DNA from: Roseateles sp.
Lineage (GTDB): Bacteria; Pseudomonadota; Gammaproteobacteria; Burkholderiales; Burkholderiaceae_C
Length of the DNA stretch: 64,000 nt
Assembly: GCA_016790285.1 (NCBI GenBank)
Contig: JAEUPJ010000020.1
Location: forward strand, 248,001-312,000
Direction of reading: 5' to 3'
The position numbers and the translations under genes are program-made. Within the stretch, counting starts at the first letter, position 1. Each line of letters opens with the position of its first letter. Positions 8,878 through 16,463 of the stretch are shown one piece after another. The notes below the pieces were generated by a model. The model saw nothing but the letters and a program-made list of their open reading frames with translations. It had not been told where the DNA came from and did not search any database.

Positions 8878-9585
8878 TCAGCGCGAGGCGGCAGAGGCCG
8901 GCGCGGCCACTTCAGCGGCCGCAGGCGCGGAGGCCGCGCTGGCCGCGGCTGCTGGCGGCTCCACCCAGCGGCCGGCAGCTGCCAGACGGTCGCGCAGCTC
9001 GCGCCGCTCGAAGCCCATGGCGATCACGCGGTGGGCTTGCACGAGCGCCTTGTCGTAGAGCGCCATGTCCATGTAGAGCATGCCGGCGTTGAACTGGGCG
9101 AAGGGGTTGTCCTGCGTCGTCTCGGCCACGTAGTCCAGGTGCCGCAGTGCTTCGTCGGGCTGCTTGCGCTTGACGAGGAAGTTCACGTAGAGCAGCCGCA
9201 CGATGTGGTCGTTGGCCTTGAAGCGCAGCGCGCGGTCGTAGTAGCACTCGATCGTGTACTGCGCGTCCCGTGCCGGGTTCTTGCGCTCCTTCTCCACGAG
9301 CCGCTCCATCGCGAGCAGCGCGCGCGGGTGGTTGGGGAAGGCGAACAGCGTGTAGCGGATGTCCCCGCCGAAGGAGCCCGTCTTGCCCTCGGTGAGCATC
9401 TCCACGCCGCGCGTGAAGTGGGCGTCCTCGACGATGGACTTCTGCTGCTCGTTGGCCGTGCGGTAGTCGAAGGGGCCGTAGTGCGTCTTGAGCGAGCCGC
9501 ACCGCTGCTCCGACTGCGCCGACGCGGCGCCGCTGAGGGCCAGCAGCAGGGCGGTGATGACGGACAACGAAATCTGCGCTTTCAT
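8878..9585 (-). CDS. Secreted TPR-like protein of the XrtA cluster
   Basis: A 235-residue protein with a clear signal peptide (LSVITALLLALSGAASAQS, cleavage likely after ASA near residue 23). The mature part has helical repeats such as ARDAQYTIECYYDRALRFKAND and NAGMLYMDMALYDKALVQAH, resembling tetratricopeptide units. The tail is low-complexity Ala/Pro/Ser, possibly an unstructured linker. No catalytic motif is seen. Export to the periplasm and its place between the XrtA hydrolases and a glycosyltransferase suggest a scaffold role in polymer assembly or export. That is an inference; I do not recognise a named family. Confidence 0.6.
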   Translation of the reverse strand: MKAQISLSVITALLLALSGAASAQSEQRCGSLKTHYGPFDYRTANEQQKSIVEDAHFTRGVEMLTEGKTGSFGGDIRYTLFAFPNHPRALLAMERLVEKERKNPARDAQYTIECYYDRALRFKANDHIVRLLYVNFLVKRKQPDEALRHLDYVAETTQDNPFAQFNAGMLYMDMALYDKALVQAHRVIAMGFERRELRDRLAAAGRWVEPPAAAASAASAPAAAEVAAPASAASR

Positions 9586-9592
9586 GGCAACG

Positions 9593-10438
9593 TCAAACCT
9601 TGTACAGCCAATTCAATGTGGCGTCCTCGACGGCAGCCGCCTGGGACGGGTCCGAGAACGTGTGGTCGGCCTGCTGCAGGTCGCAGCGCTGCACGCGGCT
9701 CGCGGCGAGCAGGCCTTGCCAGGCAGGGGACGACTCGGCATGCAGGCTGAACTCGCGGGCAGTGTAGTCATCCCCGCTGAGGACGATCAGCACCGGCCCG
9801 CCGAAGGCCTGCAGGCCGGCGGCCATGCGGTCCTGGAAGCTGCGGGTGTCGCTGGCCTGGCGGGCGCCGCGCGCCAGGCGCAGGTTGCTGGCCAGGGACT
9901 GCAACGCCCGGGCACCGACACCACCGCGCAGCAGCTTCAGCCAGAAGCTCTTCTCGCGCAGGCGGCGCCAGTAGTAGTGCTTCACGTGGGCCTGCGCGAG
10001 CGTGGCGGCGGAGCGGGCCCAGGGGTTGAGCAGCGTGACGCCGGCCACGCGCGGGTCGCGGGTGGATTCCAGGTAGAGCAGGGCGGCCGAGGCAGCGTCG
10101 CACAGGCCCCAGAGCGCCACGCGCTTGAGGGCCGGGCGGGCCGCCAGCAGGGCATCGATGGCCGCGGCGATGTCCGCATCCACGCCGAGGAAGTCGCGCG
10201 TGGCGCCACCGCTGTCGCCCATGCTGCGGTAGTCGAAGCGCAGCGCCGCGAAGCCGTGGCGGGCCAGGTGGCGGGCCAGCAGCGTGAACTGGCGGTGGCT
10301 GCCGGCGCGGTACTGCGGGCCGCCGACGATGATCAGCACGCCCACCTCGCCCGGCGTGCCGCTCGACGGCTCGGCCAGGATGCCCACCATCGGCTCTCCC
10401 TCGCAGGCCAGGGGCAGCACGGTTTCCTTGACGCTCAT
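9593..10438 (-). CDS. Alpha/beta hydrolase 1, exosortase A system-associated
   Basis: A 281-residue alpha/beta hydrolase-fold protein. GVLIIVGGPQYRAGSHRQF supplies an oxyanion-type loop and FDYRSMGDSGG the strand after it. WGLCDAASAALLY replaces the usual GxSxG nucleophile elbow with GLCDA, so a cysteine would take the nucleophile position. HTFSD near the C-terminus holds the probable catalytic histidine. The overall pattern matches the hydrolase 1 family that travels with XrtA/PEP-CTERM exopolysaccharide loci. It overlaps hydrolase 2 by ATGA. The substrate is unknown in the whole family; removal of an acyl or peptidyl group from the carrier product is one possibility. Confidence 0.8.
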   Translation of the reverse strand: MSVKETVLPLACEGEPMVGILAEPSSGTPGEVGVLIIVGGPQYRAGSHRQFTLLARHLARHGFAALRFDYRSMGDSGGATRDFLGVDADIAAAIDALLAARPALKRVALWGLCDAASAALLYLESTRDPRVAGVTLLNPWARSAATLAQAHVKHYYWRRLREKSFWLKLLRGGVGARALQSLASNLRLARGARQASDTRSFQDRMAAGLQAFGGPVLIVLSGDDYTAREFSLHAESSPAWQGLLAASRVQRCDLQQADHTFSDPSQAAAVEDATLNWLYKV

Positions 10439-11238
10439 GCCAGCGCCTCCACGGTGCGGGCGATGAGTGCCGGCGCCAGCTCGATCTCGCTCGTGGCCCA
10501 GAAGCCCGGGCCTTGCACGATCTGCGAATGCACCGCCCAGCCGGCGTCCTGCCAGGACTTGATGGCCTGCTCGCTCACGGGCGTGAGGGTGGCGTCCTCG
10601 CGCGTGCTGAGTTCAAGCCACGCCACGCGACCCGGGGCGCCGGTGGGTGCCAGGCGGGCCGCTTCGAGCCCCGTGGCCAGGCCCGCACCCAGGCGGTAGC
10701 CGGCGACGTCGACCGCCCGGCCGGCGGCCAGTTCGGTCTTCATGGCGTCCATCAGGCCCTTGCTGGTGCCGCCGGCCATCTCGGCCGCGAGCTTCAGGCG
10801 CAGGAACTGCTGCAGCGCGAGCTTGCCGCTGGTCATGGGCTGCCAGAAGAGGTGGTTCACGGGCCGGTCCCAGTCGGCCGCCGCAAGCAGGCAGCCCGCG
10901 CGCAGGCCCCACAGCCACAGCGGCGTGCCGGGGAAGCGCTCGTCCAGGCAGGCCAGGCCGAGGCGCACGTCGGCCACCCAGTCGTCCCAGGTGGCGTCGC
11001 CGAAGTCGGCCGAGGAGTCGCCGCAGCCGCGCAGGTCGATCTGCAGCACGGCGTGCCCGGCCTCGGCCAGTGCCCGGCAGGCGAGGGCGGCCATGCGGCG
11101 CGACTTGTTCATCTCCTCCGCGAACGGGTGCAGGTAGAGCACCCGGCTGCGCGGCGTGCCCGCCGGCCGGTGGAGCAGGCACAGGCGCTGCTCGCCACCG
11201 GCGGTGGGCAGGAAGAAGACGTCGGGGTGAGGGGTCAA
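10435..11238 (-). CDS. Alpha/beta hydrolase 2, exosortase A system-associated
   Basis: A 267-residue alpha/beta hydrolase-like protein. VLYLHPFAEEMNKSRRMAA is the family-typical N-terminal loop, and QIDLRGCGDSSADFGDATW follows. WGLRAGCLLA sits at the nucleophile elbow, where the catalytic Ser is replaced by Arg/Ala (GLRAG). The standard Ser triad is therefore not intact, as seen in the XrtA-associated hydrolase 2 family. It is coupled by ATGA overlaps to the ACP gene upstream and to hydrolase 1 downstream. Two diverged hydrolases in tandem suggest a paired or heteromeric enzyme. Function is unproven. Confidence 0.8.
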   Translation of the reverse strand: MTPHPDVFFLPTAGGEQRLCLLHRPAGTPRSRVLYLHPFAEEMNKSRRMAALACRALAEAGHAVLQIDLRGCGDSSADFGDATWDDWVADVRLGLACLDERFPGTPLWLWGLRAGCLLAAADWDRPVNHLFWQPMTSGKLALQQFLRLKLAAEMAGGTSKGLMDAMKTELAAGRAVDVAGYRLGAGLATGLEAARLAPTGAPGRVAWLELSTREDATLTPVSEQAIKSWQDAGWAVHSQIVQGPGFWATSEIELAPALIARTVEALA

Positions 11239-11492
11239 CCGAGGCGGGCGGCGACGAAGTCCGCCAGGGAGCCGACCGTGGCGAAGGTGTCGCCGTCGAT
11301 GTCGTCATCGTCGACGACCAGGCCCAGCTGCTCTTCGAGCGCCGTGATCAGGCTGACCACGGCCATCGAGTCCAGCTCGGGCAGTGCGCCGAGCAGGGCG
11401 GTGTCGCGGGTGAAGGTCTGGGCGCGGCCGTTCAGGCTCAGCACGTCATCGAGAAGCCTCAGCACGTGGCTGAGGACCTGGGCGTTGTCCAT
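11235..11492 (-). CDS. Acyl carrier protein of the XrtA module
   Basis: An 85-residue acidic protein. ELDSMAVVSLITALEEQLG contains the phosphopantetheine attachment serine at residue 42 in the DSM motif; most carrier proteins read DSL. The acidic loop VVDDDDIDGDTF and the helix pattern fit a four-helix carrier. It is the first gene of the leftward operon and lies divergent from the AMP-forming ligase at 11628. The likely scheme is that the ligase activates an acid and loads it on this carrier, and the hydrolases or transferases act on the thioester. This is inferred from neighbourhood. Confidence 0.85.
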   Translation of the reverse strand: MDNAQVLSHVLRLLDDVLSLNGRAQTFTRDTALLGALPELDSMAVVSLITALEEQLGLVVDDDDIDGDTFATVGSLADFVAARLG

Positions 11493-11627
11493 GGGGTCTG
11501 GCGTCCAAAAGTGCAGCCGCTCAGTTTAGCGGGCTGCCCCCTCGGCCCCGGGGTCGGCCACCCCTCGGCCCGGGGGCGCGTGAGATACTTTTTTCACTGT
11601 TCGCACCCCGTTCCACCTCAGAGCTTC
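11493..11627. promoter_or_regulatory. Divergent control region between XrtA carrier protein and ligase
   Basis: These 135 bases separate the two halves of the XrtA module. Rightward, GATACT (11583-11588) could be a -10 element. Leftward, TAAACT (complement of 11523-11528) could serve the carrier protein operon. Neither has a convincing -35 box. The centre holds C/G-rich inverted repeats around CCTCGGCCCCGGGG. No strong regulator site is recognised. Confidence 0.3.
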
Positions 11628-13217
11628 ATGCCCGAATCGACCTTGCTGAACGAGCTGGTGGCCGTTGCCGCCGAGCGCACGCCCGACGCACCGGCCCTCA
11701 CCTATGGCGCGGCGACGCTGAGTTACGGCCAGCTCGACGCGGCCGTGTGCGGCTTCGCCAGCGGGCTGATGCAGCTCGGGCTGGCCCGCGGCGAGCGGGT
11801 GGGCATCTACCTGGAAAAGCGCTTCGAGACGGTGGTCGCGAGCTTTGGCGCCCCGGCCGCGGGCGGCGTCTTCGTGCCGCTGAACCCGCTGCTCAAGCCG
11901 GAGCAGGTCGGCTTCATCCTGCGCGACTGCGACGTGCGCGTGCTCGTCACGTCGCCCGAGCGGCTCGCCCAGCTCGGCGAGGTGCTGACGCAGTGCCCCT
12001 CGCTGCGCCACGTGGTGCTGACCAGCGGCACAGGCACGGCGCCGGTGCCGGTCCATGACTGGGCGACGCTGCTGGCCGCGCCCGCGCGAGCCGGCCACCG
12101 CGTCATCGACACCGACGTGACGGCCATCCTCTACACCTCCGGCTCCACGGGCCGGCCCAAGGGCGTGGTGCTGTCCCACCGCAACATGGTGGCCGGCGGC
12201 AAGAGCGTGGCGAGCTACCTCGAGAACCGCGCCAGCGACACGCTGCTGGCCGCGCTGCCGCTGTCCTTCGACGCCGGCTTCAGCCAGCTCACGACGGCCT
12301 TTCACAGCGGCGCGCGCGTCGTGCTGCTGAACTACCTGCTGCCCAAGGACGTGCTCAAGGCCATGGAGCGCGAGAAGGTCACGGGCCTGACCGCCGTGCC
12401 GCCGCTCTACATCCAGCTCACGCAGCTCGAATGGCCGGCGGCCATCGACCAGCACCTGCGCTACTTTGCCAACACCGGTGGGCGCATGCCGCGCGCGACC
12501 CTCGACCTGCTGCGCGCCAAGGCGCCCTCGGCCAAGCCCTTCCTGATGTACGGCCTGACCGAAGCCTTCCGCTCGACCTACCTGCCGCCCGAGGAGGTCG
12601 ACCGCCGTCCCGATTCCATCGGCAAGGCCATCCCCAACGCCGAGATCCTGGTACTGCGCGAGGACGGCACCGAATGTGCGCCCGACGAGCCGGGCGAGCT
12701 GGTGCACCGCGGCGCCCTGGTGGGCCTGGGCTACTGGAATGACGCCGAGAAGACGGCCGAGCGCTACAAGCCGCTGCCGGCCGGCGTGGGCGGGCGCGAA
12801 GGCGGCCTTCAGCTGCCCGAGTTCGCCGTGTTCTCGGGCGACACCGTGCGGCGGGATGCCGAGGGCTTCCTGTACTTCGTCGGCCGCCGCGACGAGATGA
12901 TGAAGACCTCGGGCTACCGCGTGAGCCCGACTGAGGTGGAAGAGGTGCTTTACGCCACCGGGCTGGTCGGCGAATGCGTCGCCTTTGGTGTCGACCATGA
13001 CACCCTCGGCCAGGCCATCCAGGTCATCGCCACGCCGCCCGAGGGCGCGGCCGAGCTGGATGTGCCCGCGCTGATGACCGCCTGCAAGGCTCGCATGCCC
13101 GCCTACATGGTGCCCCACGGCGTGGAAGCCCAGCGCGGCCCGCTGCCGCGCAACCCCAACGGCAAGATCGACCGCAAGACCCTGTCCACCGACTGGGTCG
13201 CCCGACACACCCAATGA
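11628..13217 (+). CDS. Acyl-CoA/acyl-ACP ligase (AMP-forming), exosortase A system-associated
   Basis: A 529-residue member of the ANL adenylate-forming superfamily. The P-loop is LYTSGSTGRPKG (168-179), followed by MYGLTEAFRSTYLP at the adenine site and FLYFVGRRDEMMKTSGYRVSP as the hinge with the conserved Asp/Arg. NPNGKIDRKTL at the C-terminus holds the catalytic Lys. It matches the ligase that recurs beside XrtA loci. ATG at 11628 gives a standard N-terminus (TLLNELVAVAAERTPDAPAL). Its stop overlaps the decarboxylase start by ATGA. It probably activates a carboxylic acid for the carrier protein encoded divergently; the acid is unknown. Confidence 0.88.
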   Translation: MPESTLLNELVAVAAERTPDAPALTYGAATLSYGQLDAAVCGFASGLMQLGLARGERVGIYLEKRFETVVASFGAPAAGGVFVPLNPLLKPEQVGFILRDCDVRVLVTSPERLAQLGEVLTQCPSLRHVVLTSGTGTAPVPVHDWATLLAAPARAGHRVIDTDVTAILYTSGSTGRPKGVVLSHRNMVAGGKSVASYLENRASDTLLAALPLSFDAGFSQLTTAFHSGARVVLLNYLLPKDVLKAMEREKVTGLTAVPPLYIQLTQLEWPAAIDQHLRYFANTGGRMPRATLDLLRAKAPSAKPFLMYGLTEAFRSTYLPPEEVDRRPDSIGKAIPNAEILVLREDGTECAPDEPGELVHRGALVGLGYWNDAEKTAERYKPLPAGVGGREGGLQLPEFAVFSGDTVRRDAEGFLYFVGRRDEMMKTSGYRVSPTEVEEVLYATGLVGECVAFGVDHDTLGQAIQVIATPPEGAAELDVPALMTACKARMPAYMVPHGVEAQRGPLPRNPNGKIDRKTLSTDWVARHTQ

Positions 13218-14470
13218 CCGAAGCCAAACGTCCGCCGGCCCACGTGGCCATGTCGCAGTTCCCTGTTGCCGACAACGGCGAGTTGGTCGTGGGCGGTCAG
13301 CGCCTGTCGGTGCTGGCCGAGCGCGTCGGCCAGACGCCGTTCTATGCCTACGACCGCGGCCTGCTCAAGGCCCGCGTGGCCGAGTTGCGCGCGGCGCTGC
13401 CCCAGGGCATCGAGCTGCACTACGCGATGAAGGCCAACCCCATGCCGGCCGTGGTCGGGCTGATGGCTGGGCTGGTGGACGGCATCGACGTGGCGTCGGC
13501 CGGCGAGCTGCAGGTGGCGCTGAACGCCGGCGCCGACCCGCGCGAGATCAGCTTCGCCGGCCCCGGCAAGCGTGACATCGAGCTGGGCCAGGCCGTGGCC
13601 GCGGGTGTGCTGGTCAACGTGGAGTCCGCCCGAGAGCTGAAGGTGCTTGCGGCGGCGTCGCAGCGCCTGGGCCTGCCCGCGCGCGTGGCCCTGCGCGTGA
13701 ACCCCGACTTCGAGCTCAAGGGCTCGGGCATGCGCATGAGCGGCGGCCCGAAGCAGTTCGGCATCGACGCCGAGACCGTGCCCGAGGTGCTGGCCGAAGT
13801 GGGCAGCCTGGCTGGCGACGGCGTGGCCTTCGAAGGCTTTCACCTCTTCGCCGGCTCGCAGAACCTCAAGGCCGAGGCCATCTGCGAGGCCCAGCAGAAG
13901 AGCTACGAGCTGGCGCTGCGCCTGGCCGAGGCTGCGCCGTCGCCGGTCAAGTTTTTGAACCTGGGCGGCGGCTTCGGCATCCCGTACTTCCCGGGCGAAG
14001 CGCGACTGGACCTGGTGCCGATCTCGGAGAACCTGGCGGGGCTGCAGGCGCGCGCCAAGGCCGACCTGCCGCAGGCCAAGCTGGTCATCGAGCTGGGTCG
14101 TTATTTCGTCGGCGAAGCGGGCATCTACGTGAGCCGCATCGTCGACCGCAAGGTGTCTCGTGGCCAGGTCTTCCTGGTGGCCGATGGCGGCCTGCACCAC
14201 CACCTGTCGGCCTCGGGCAACTTCGGCCAGGTGCTGCGCAAGAACTACCCGGCGACCATCCAGCCCCAGGGCCGCGTGGAGGCCGCAGTGGAGGCCGCCA
14301 GCGTCGTCGGGCCGCTGTGCACGCCTCTGGACCTGCTGGCCGACCGCATGGAGATGCCGCGCGGCGAGGTGGGCGACCTGGCGGTCATCTTCCAGAGCGG
14401 CGCCTATGGCCGCAGCGCGAGCCCCGAGGGCTTCCTGGGGCACCCGGCGTGCGTGGAAGTGCTGGTCTGA
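13214..14470 (+). CDS. PLP-dependent decarboxylase, exosortase A system-associated
   Basis: A 418-residue fold-type III PLP enzyme of the diaminopimelate/ornithine decarboxylase family. The Schiff-base lysine is K73 in YAMKANP, HLFAGSQN follows the barrel strands, NLGGGFGIPY binds the phosphate, and VVGPLCTPLDLL holds the active-site Cys contributed across the dimer. LysA of E. coli is similar in size (about 420). It is coupled to the ligase by an ATGA overlap. The enzyme would form an amine from an amino acid. Together with the ligase and carrier this suggests an amino-acyl or amine decoration of the polysaccharide, an inference only. Confidence 0.88.
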   Translation: MTEAKRPPAHVAMSQFPVADNGELVVGGQRLSVLAERVGQTPFYAYDRGLLKARVAELRAALPQGIELHYAMKANPMPAVVGLMAGLVDGIDVASAGELQVALNAGADPREISFAGPGKRDIELGQAVAAGVLVNVESARELKVLAAASQRLGLPARVALRVNPDFELKGSGMRMSGGPKQFGIDAETVPEVLAEVGSLAGDGVAFEGFHLFAGSQNLKAEAICEAQQKSYELALRLAEAAPSPVKFLNLGGGFGIPYFPGEARLDLVPISENLAGLQARAKADLPQAKLVIELGRYFVGEAGIYVSRIVDRKVSRGQVFLVADGGLHHHLSASGNFGQVLRKNYPATIQPQGRVEAAVEAASVVGPLCTPLDLLADRMEMPRGEVGDLAVIFQSGAYGRSASPEGFLGHPACVEVLV

Positions 14471-14477
14471 GCCAGCG

Positions 14478-15212
14478 TCACTCCACGTCCGTCCAGACCC
14501 CGTTCTGCAGCACCTGGTGCGGCCTGAAGCCTGACTTGTAGGCCATCTTGGGGCTCTCCTCGATCCAGTAGCCGAGGTAGAGGTGCGGCAGCTTGAGCTC
14601 GCGCGCCTGCTCCACCTGCCACAGCACGCCATAGGTGCCGAAGCTGGCGTCGATGTCGGGGTCGTAGAAGGTGTAGACCGCCGAGAGGCCATCGCTCAGG
14701 ATGTCCAGGATGGAGACCATGCGCAGCGGCGTGCTGCCGTCGGGCATGGTTTCGCGGAACTCCACGAGGCGGGAGTTGATGCGGCTTTGCAGCAGGAACT
14801 GGGTGTACTGGTCGACGCTGTCGTGGTCCATGCCGCCGCCGCTGTGCCGGCCGGCCTGGTAGCGCAGGTACAGGGCGTAGTGCTCGGGCGAGTAGCTCAG
14901 CCGCATCACCTGGGCCTGCAGGTGCTGGTGGGCCTTCCAGGCGCGGCGCTGCGAGCGGGTGGGCTGGAAGCGCTCCACCGGTACGCGCAGGGCCACGCAG
15001 GCCCGGCATTGGTCGCAGTAGGGCCGGTAGGTGAAGAGCCCGCTGCGCCGGAACCCCGCGGCCACGAGGTTAGAGTAGGCGTCCGCGTGGATGAGGTGAC
15101 TGGGCGTGGCGACCTGGGAGCGCGCCTGCCGACCCGGCACATAACTGCACGGGTAGGCGGCTGTGGCGTAGAACTGGATCTGCGCGAGGGGCAGTTCTTT
15201 GGGGTGGGTCAC
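14478..15212 (-). CDS. bpt: Aspartate/glutamate leucyltransferase (Bpt)
   Basis: A 244-residue enzyme that transfers Leu from Leu-tRNA to proteins with N-terminal Asp or Glu, marking them for ClpS/ClpAP. The Ate1-like N-terminal Cys pattern is present (YPCSYVPG, then [18 protein letters not shown]), and YYPD-type residues appear as [15 protein letters not shown] before HLYLGYWI. The start is taken as GTG at 15212, because GTGA overlaps the aat stop and the next residues [17 protein letters not shown] fit the family. It is transcribed after aat as one N-degron unit. Confidence 0.92.
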   Translation of the reverse strand: MTHPKELPLAQIQFYATAAYPCSYVPGRQARSQVATPSHLIHADAYSNLVAAGFRRSGLFTYRPYCDQCRACVALRVPVERFQPTRSQRRAWKAHQHLQAQVMRLSYSPEHYALYLRYQAGRHSGGGMDHDSVDQYTQFLLQSRINSRLVEFRETMPDGSTPLRMVSILDILSDGLSAVYTFYDPDIDASFGTYGVLWQVEQARELKLPHLYLGYWIEESPKMAYKSGFRPHQVLQNGVWTDVE

Positions 15213-15940
15213 GTGGGGGGGAGGAGGCGCTGCCAGTGGTCCCGATGATAGGTCCAAGGCCCCGGGGTGGCGGCATCGACATGGGTGGCCAGGTGGGCTT
15301 CGAACACGCTTCGGGGGACTTCCGCGGCGCCAAGGGAGGCGAGGTGGCCGGTGTTCTGCTGGCAGTCGATCCACGGGATGTCGAAGCTGCGGCACAGGCA
15401 GACCAGGGCGCACAGCGCGATCTTGGAGGCGTCGGTGCGGCGCATGAACATGGACTCGCCGTAGAACATGCGGCCCAGGTTCACCCCGTACAGCCCGCCC
15501 ACGAGCTCGCCGTCCACCCAGGTCTCGATGCTGTGCATGGCGGGCCACGCCAGGTAGGCGGCCTGCAACTCCGGCACGATCCAGGTGCCGGACTGGCCCT
15601 CGCGCGGGGCGCTGGCACAGGCGCGCAGCACGGCGGCGCGGTCGTGGTCGACCCGGATCTCACAGCCGGGTGTCGCGGCAAAGCGCTGCACCGTCTTGCG
15701 CAGCGAGCGGGAGAGCTTGAAGTGGGCCGTCTGCAGCACCATGCGCGGGTCGGGCGCCCACCACAGCGGCGGCTGACCCGGCCCGTACCAGGGAAAGATG
15801 CCGCGCCGGTAGGCCGCTTCCAGGCGGCGGGGCTCCAGCATGCCGCCGGCCGCGAGCAGGCCCGGGGCGTCGGTGTCGTCGCCCAGCGCGCGGTGGCTGG
15901 GAGGGAAGTCGAGCGAAGCGTCGTCGAGCCAGTCGATCAT
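15209..15940 (-). CDS. aat: Leucyl/phenylalanyl-tRNA--protein transferase
   Basis: A 243-residue enzyme adding Leu or Phe to proteins with N-terminal Lys or Arg, the other branch of the bacterial N-end rule. Family motifs are [58 protein letters not shown] and [15 protein letters not shown]. Length matches E. coli Aat (about 234). It is the first gene of the aat-bpt unit and ends in a GTGA overlap with bpt. The gap to the divergent ArsC-like gene is only 23 bases, so its promoter must overlap that gene's start region. Confidence 0.95.
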   Translation of the reverse strand: MIDWLDDASLDFPPSHRALGDDTDAPGLLAAGGMLEPRRLEAAYRRGIFPWYGPGQPPLWWAPDPRMVLQTAHFKLSRSLRKTVQRFAATPGCEIRVDHDRAAVLRACASAPREGQSGTWIVPELQAAYLAWPAMHSIETWVDGELVGGLYGVNLGRMFYGESMFMRRTDASKIALCALVCLCRSFDIPWIDCQQNTGHLASLGAAEVPRSVFEAHLATHVDAATPGPWTYHRDHWQRLLPPT

Positions 15941-15963
15941 GGGGCCATGGTACGGTGGCGGCC

Positions 15964-16332
15964 ATGATCACCGTCTACGGCATTCCCAACTGCGACACCG
16001 TGAAAAAGGCCCGTACCTGGCTGACCGATCACGGCCACACCGTCGCCTTCCATGACTTCAAGAAGCAGGGCGTCCCGGCCGAGCTGCTGCCGGCCTGGCT
16101 GGCCGCTTTCGGGCGTGACCGGCTCGTGAACCGCGCGGGCACGACCTGGCGCAAGCTCGACGACGCCGCCAAGGCCGCCGTCGTGGATGACGCGACCGCC
16201 ATCGCGCTGATGCAGGCCGAGCCCAGCGTCATCAAGCGCCCGGTCGTGCGCTGGCCGGATGGCCGCTGGACGCTCGGATTCAGTGCAGAGGCGTTCGAGA
16301 AGAGTGCGTTGAACGCACCAAAAGCGGGCTGA
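15964..16332 (+). CDS. ArsC/Spx-family thioredoxin-fold protein
   Basis: A 122-residue thioredoxin-fold protein. [20 protein letters not shown] carries a single N-terminal Cys (C10) of the CxxxxR-type site, and [16 protein letters not shown] is the C-terminal strand found in YffB-like members. True arsenate reductases keep more active-site features, and no ars genes are nearby. A general thiol or glutathione-dependent reductase role is therefore more likely. ATG at 15964 is chosen over an upstream in-frame ATG at 15955 because the family begins directly with the first strand. The amt gene follows on the same strand. Confidence 0.8.
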   Translation: MITVYGIPNCDTVKKARTWLTDHGHTVAFHDFKKQGVPAELLPAWLAAFGRDRLVNRAGTTWRKLDDAAKAAVVDDATAIALMQAEPSVIKRPVVRWPDGRWTLGFSAEAFEKSALNAPKAG

Positions 16333-16380
16333 CTGCCGCCTTGTGGTGCTGCGTGGGTGCCGTTTCGCGCCTCAAAACCG

Positions 16381-16396
16381 GGCATCGAATTTGCAA
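16381..16396 (+). promoter_or_regulatory. Sigma-54-like promoter of the ammonium transporter
   Basis: GGGCATCGAATTTGCA has the invariant GG (16382-16383) and GC (16394-16395) with exactly 10 bases between, and a full TTTGCA -12 half. Two -24 positions deviate from TGGCACG. The predicted start of transcription is near 16407. A nitrogen-scavenging transporter is a classical RpoN/NtrC target, which supports the call. Confidence 0.5.
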
Positions 16397-16463
16397 TTTC
16401 GGTGCGACCCGTCTCGGCTTGGTGCATGGTGCCCAGGCCTGGAGCCGGCGGCCGGAGACAACG

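Noticed and set aside
1-14470. Exosortase (XrtA) gene inside the cluster
   Set aside because: None of the membrane proteins in this stretch has the exosortase Cys/Arg/His arrangement; the only multi-span protein is the flippase. The gene probably lies left of base 1.
16341-16463. Upstream start of the ammonium transporter giving a 41-residue N-terminal extension
   Set aside because: The extension overlaps the sigma-54-like promoter, has no signal-peptide character and no family match. TTG at 16464 with GGAG fits better.
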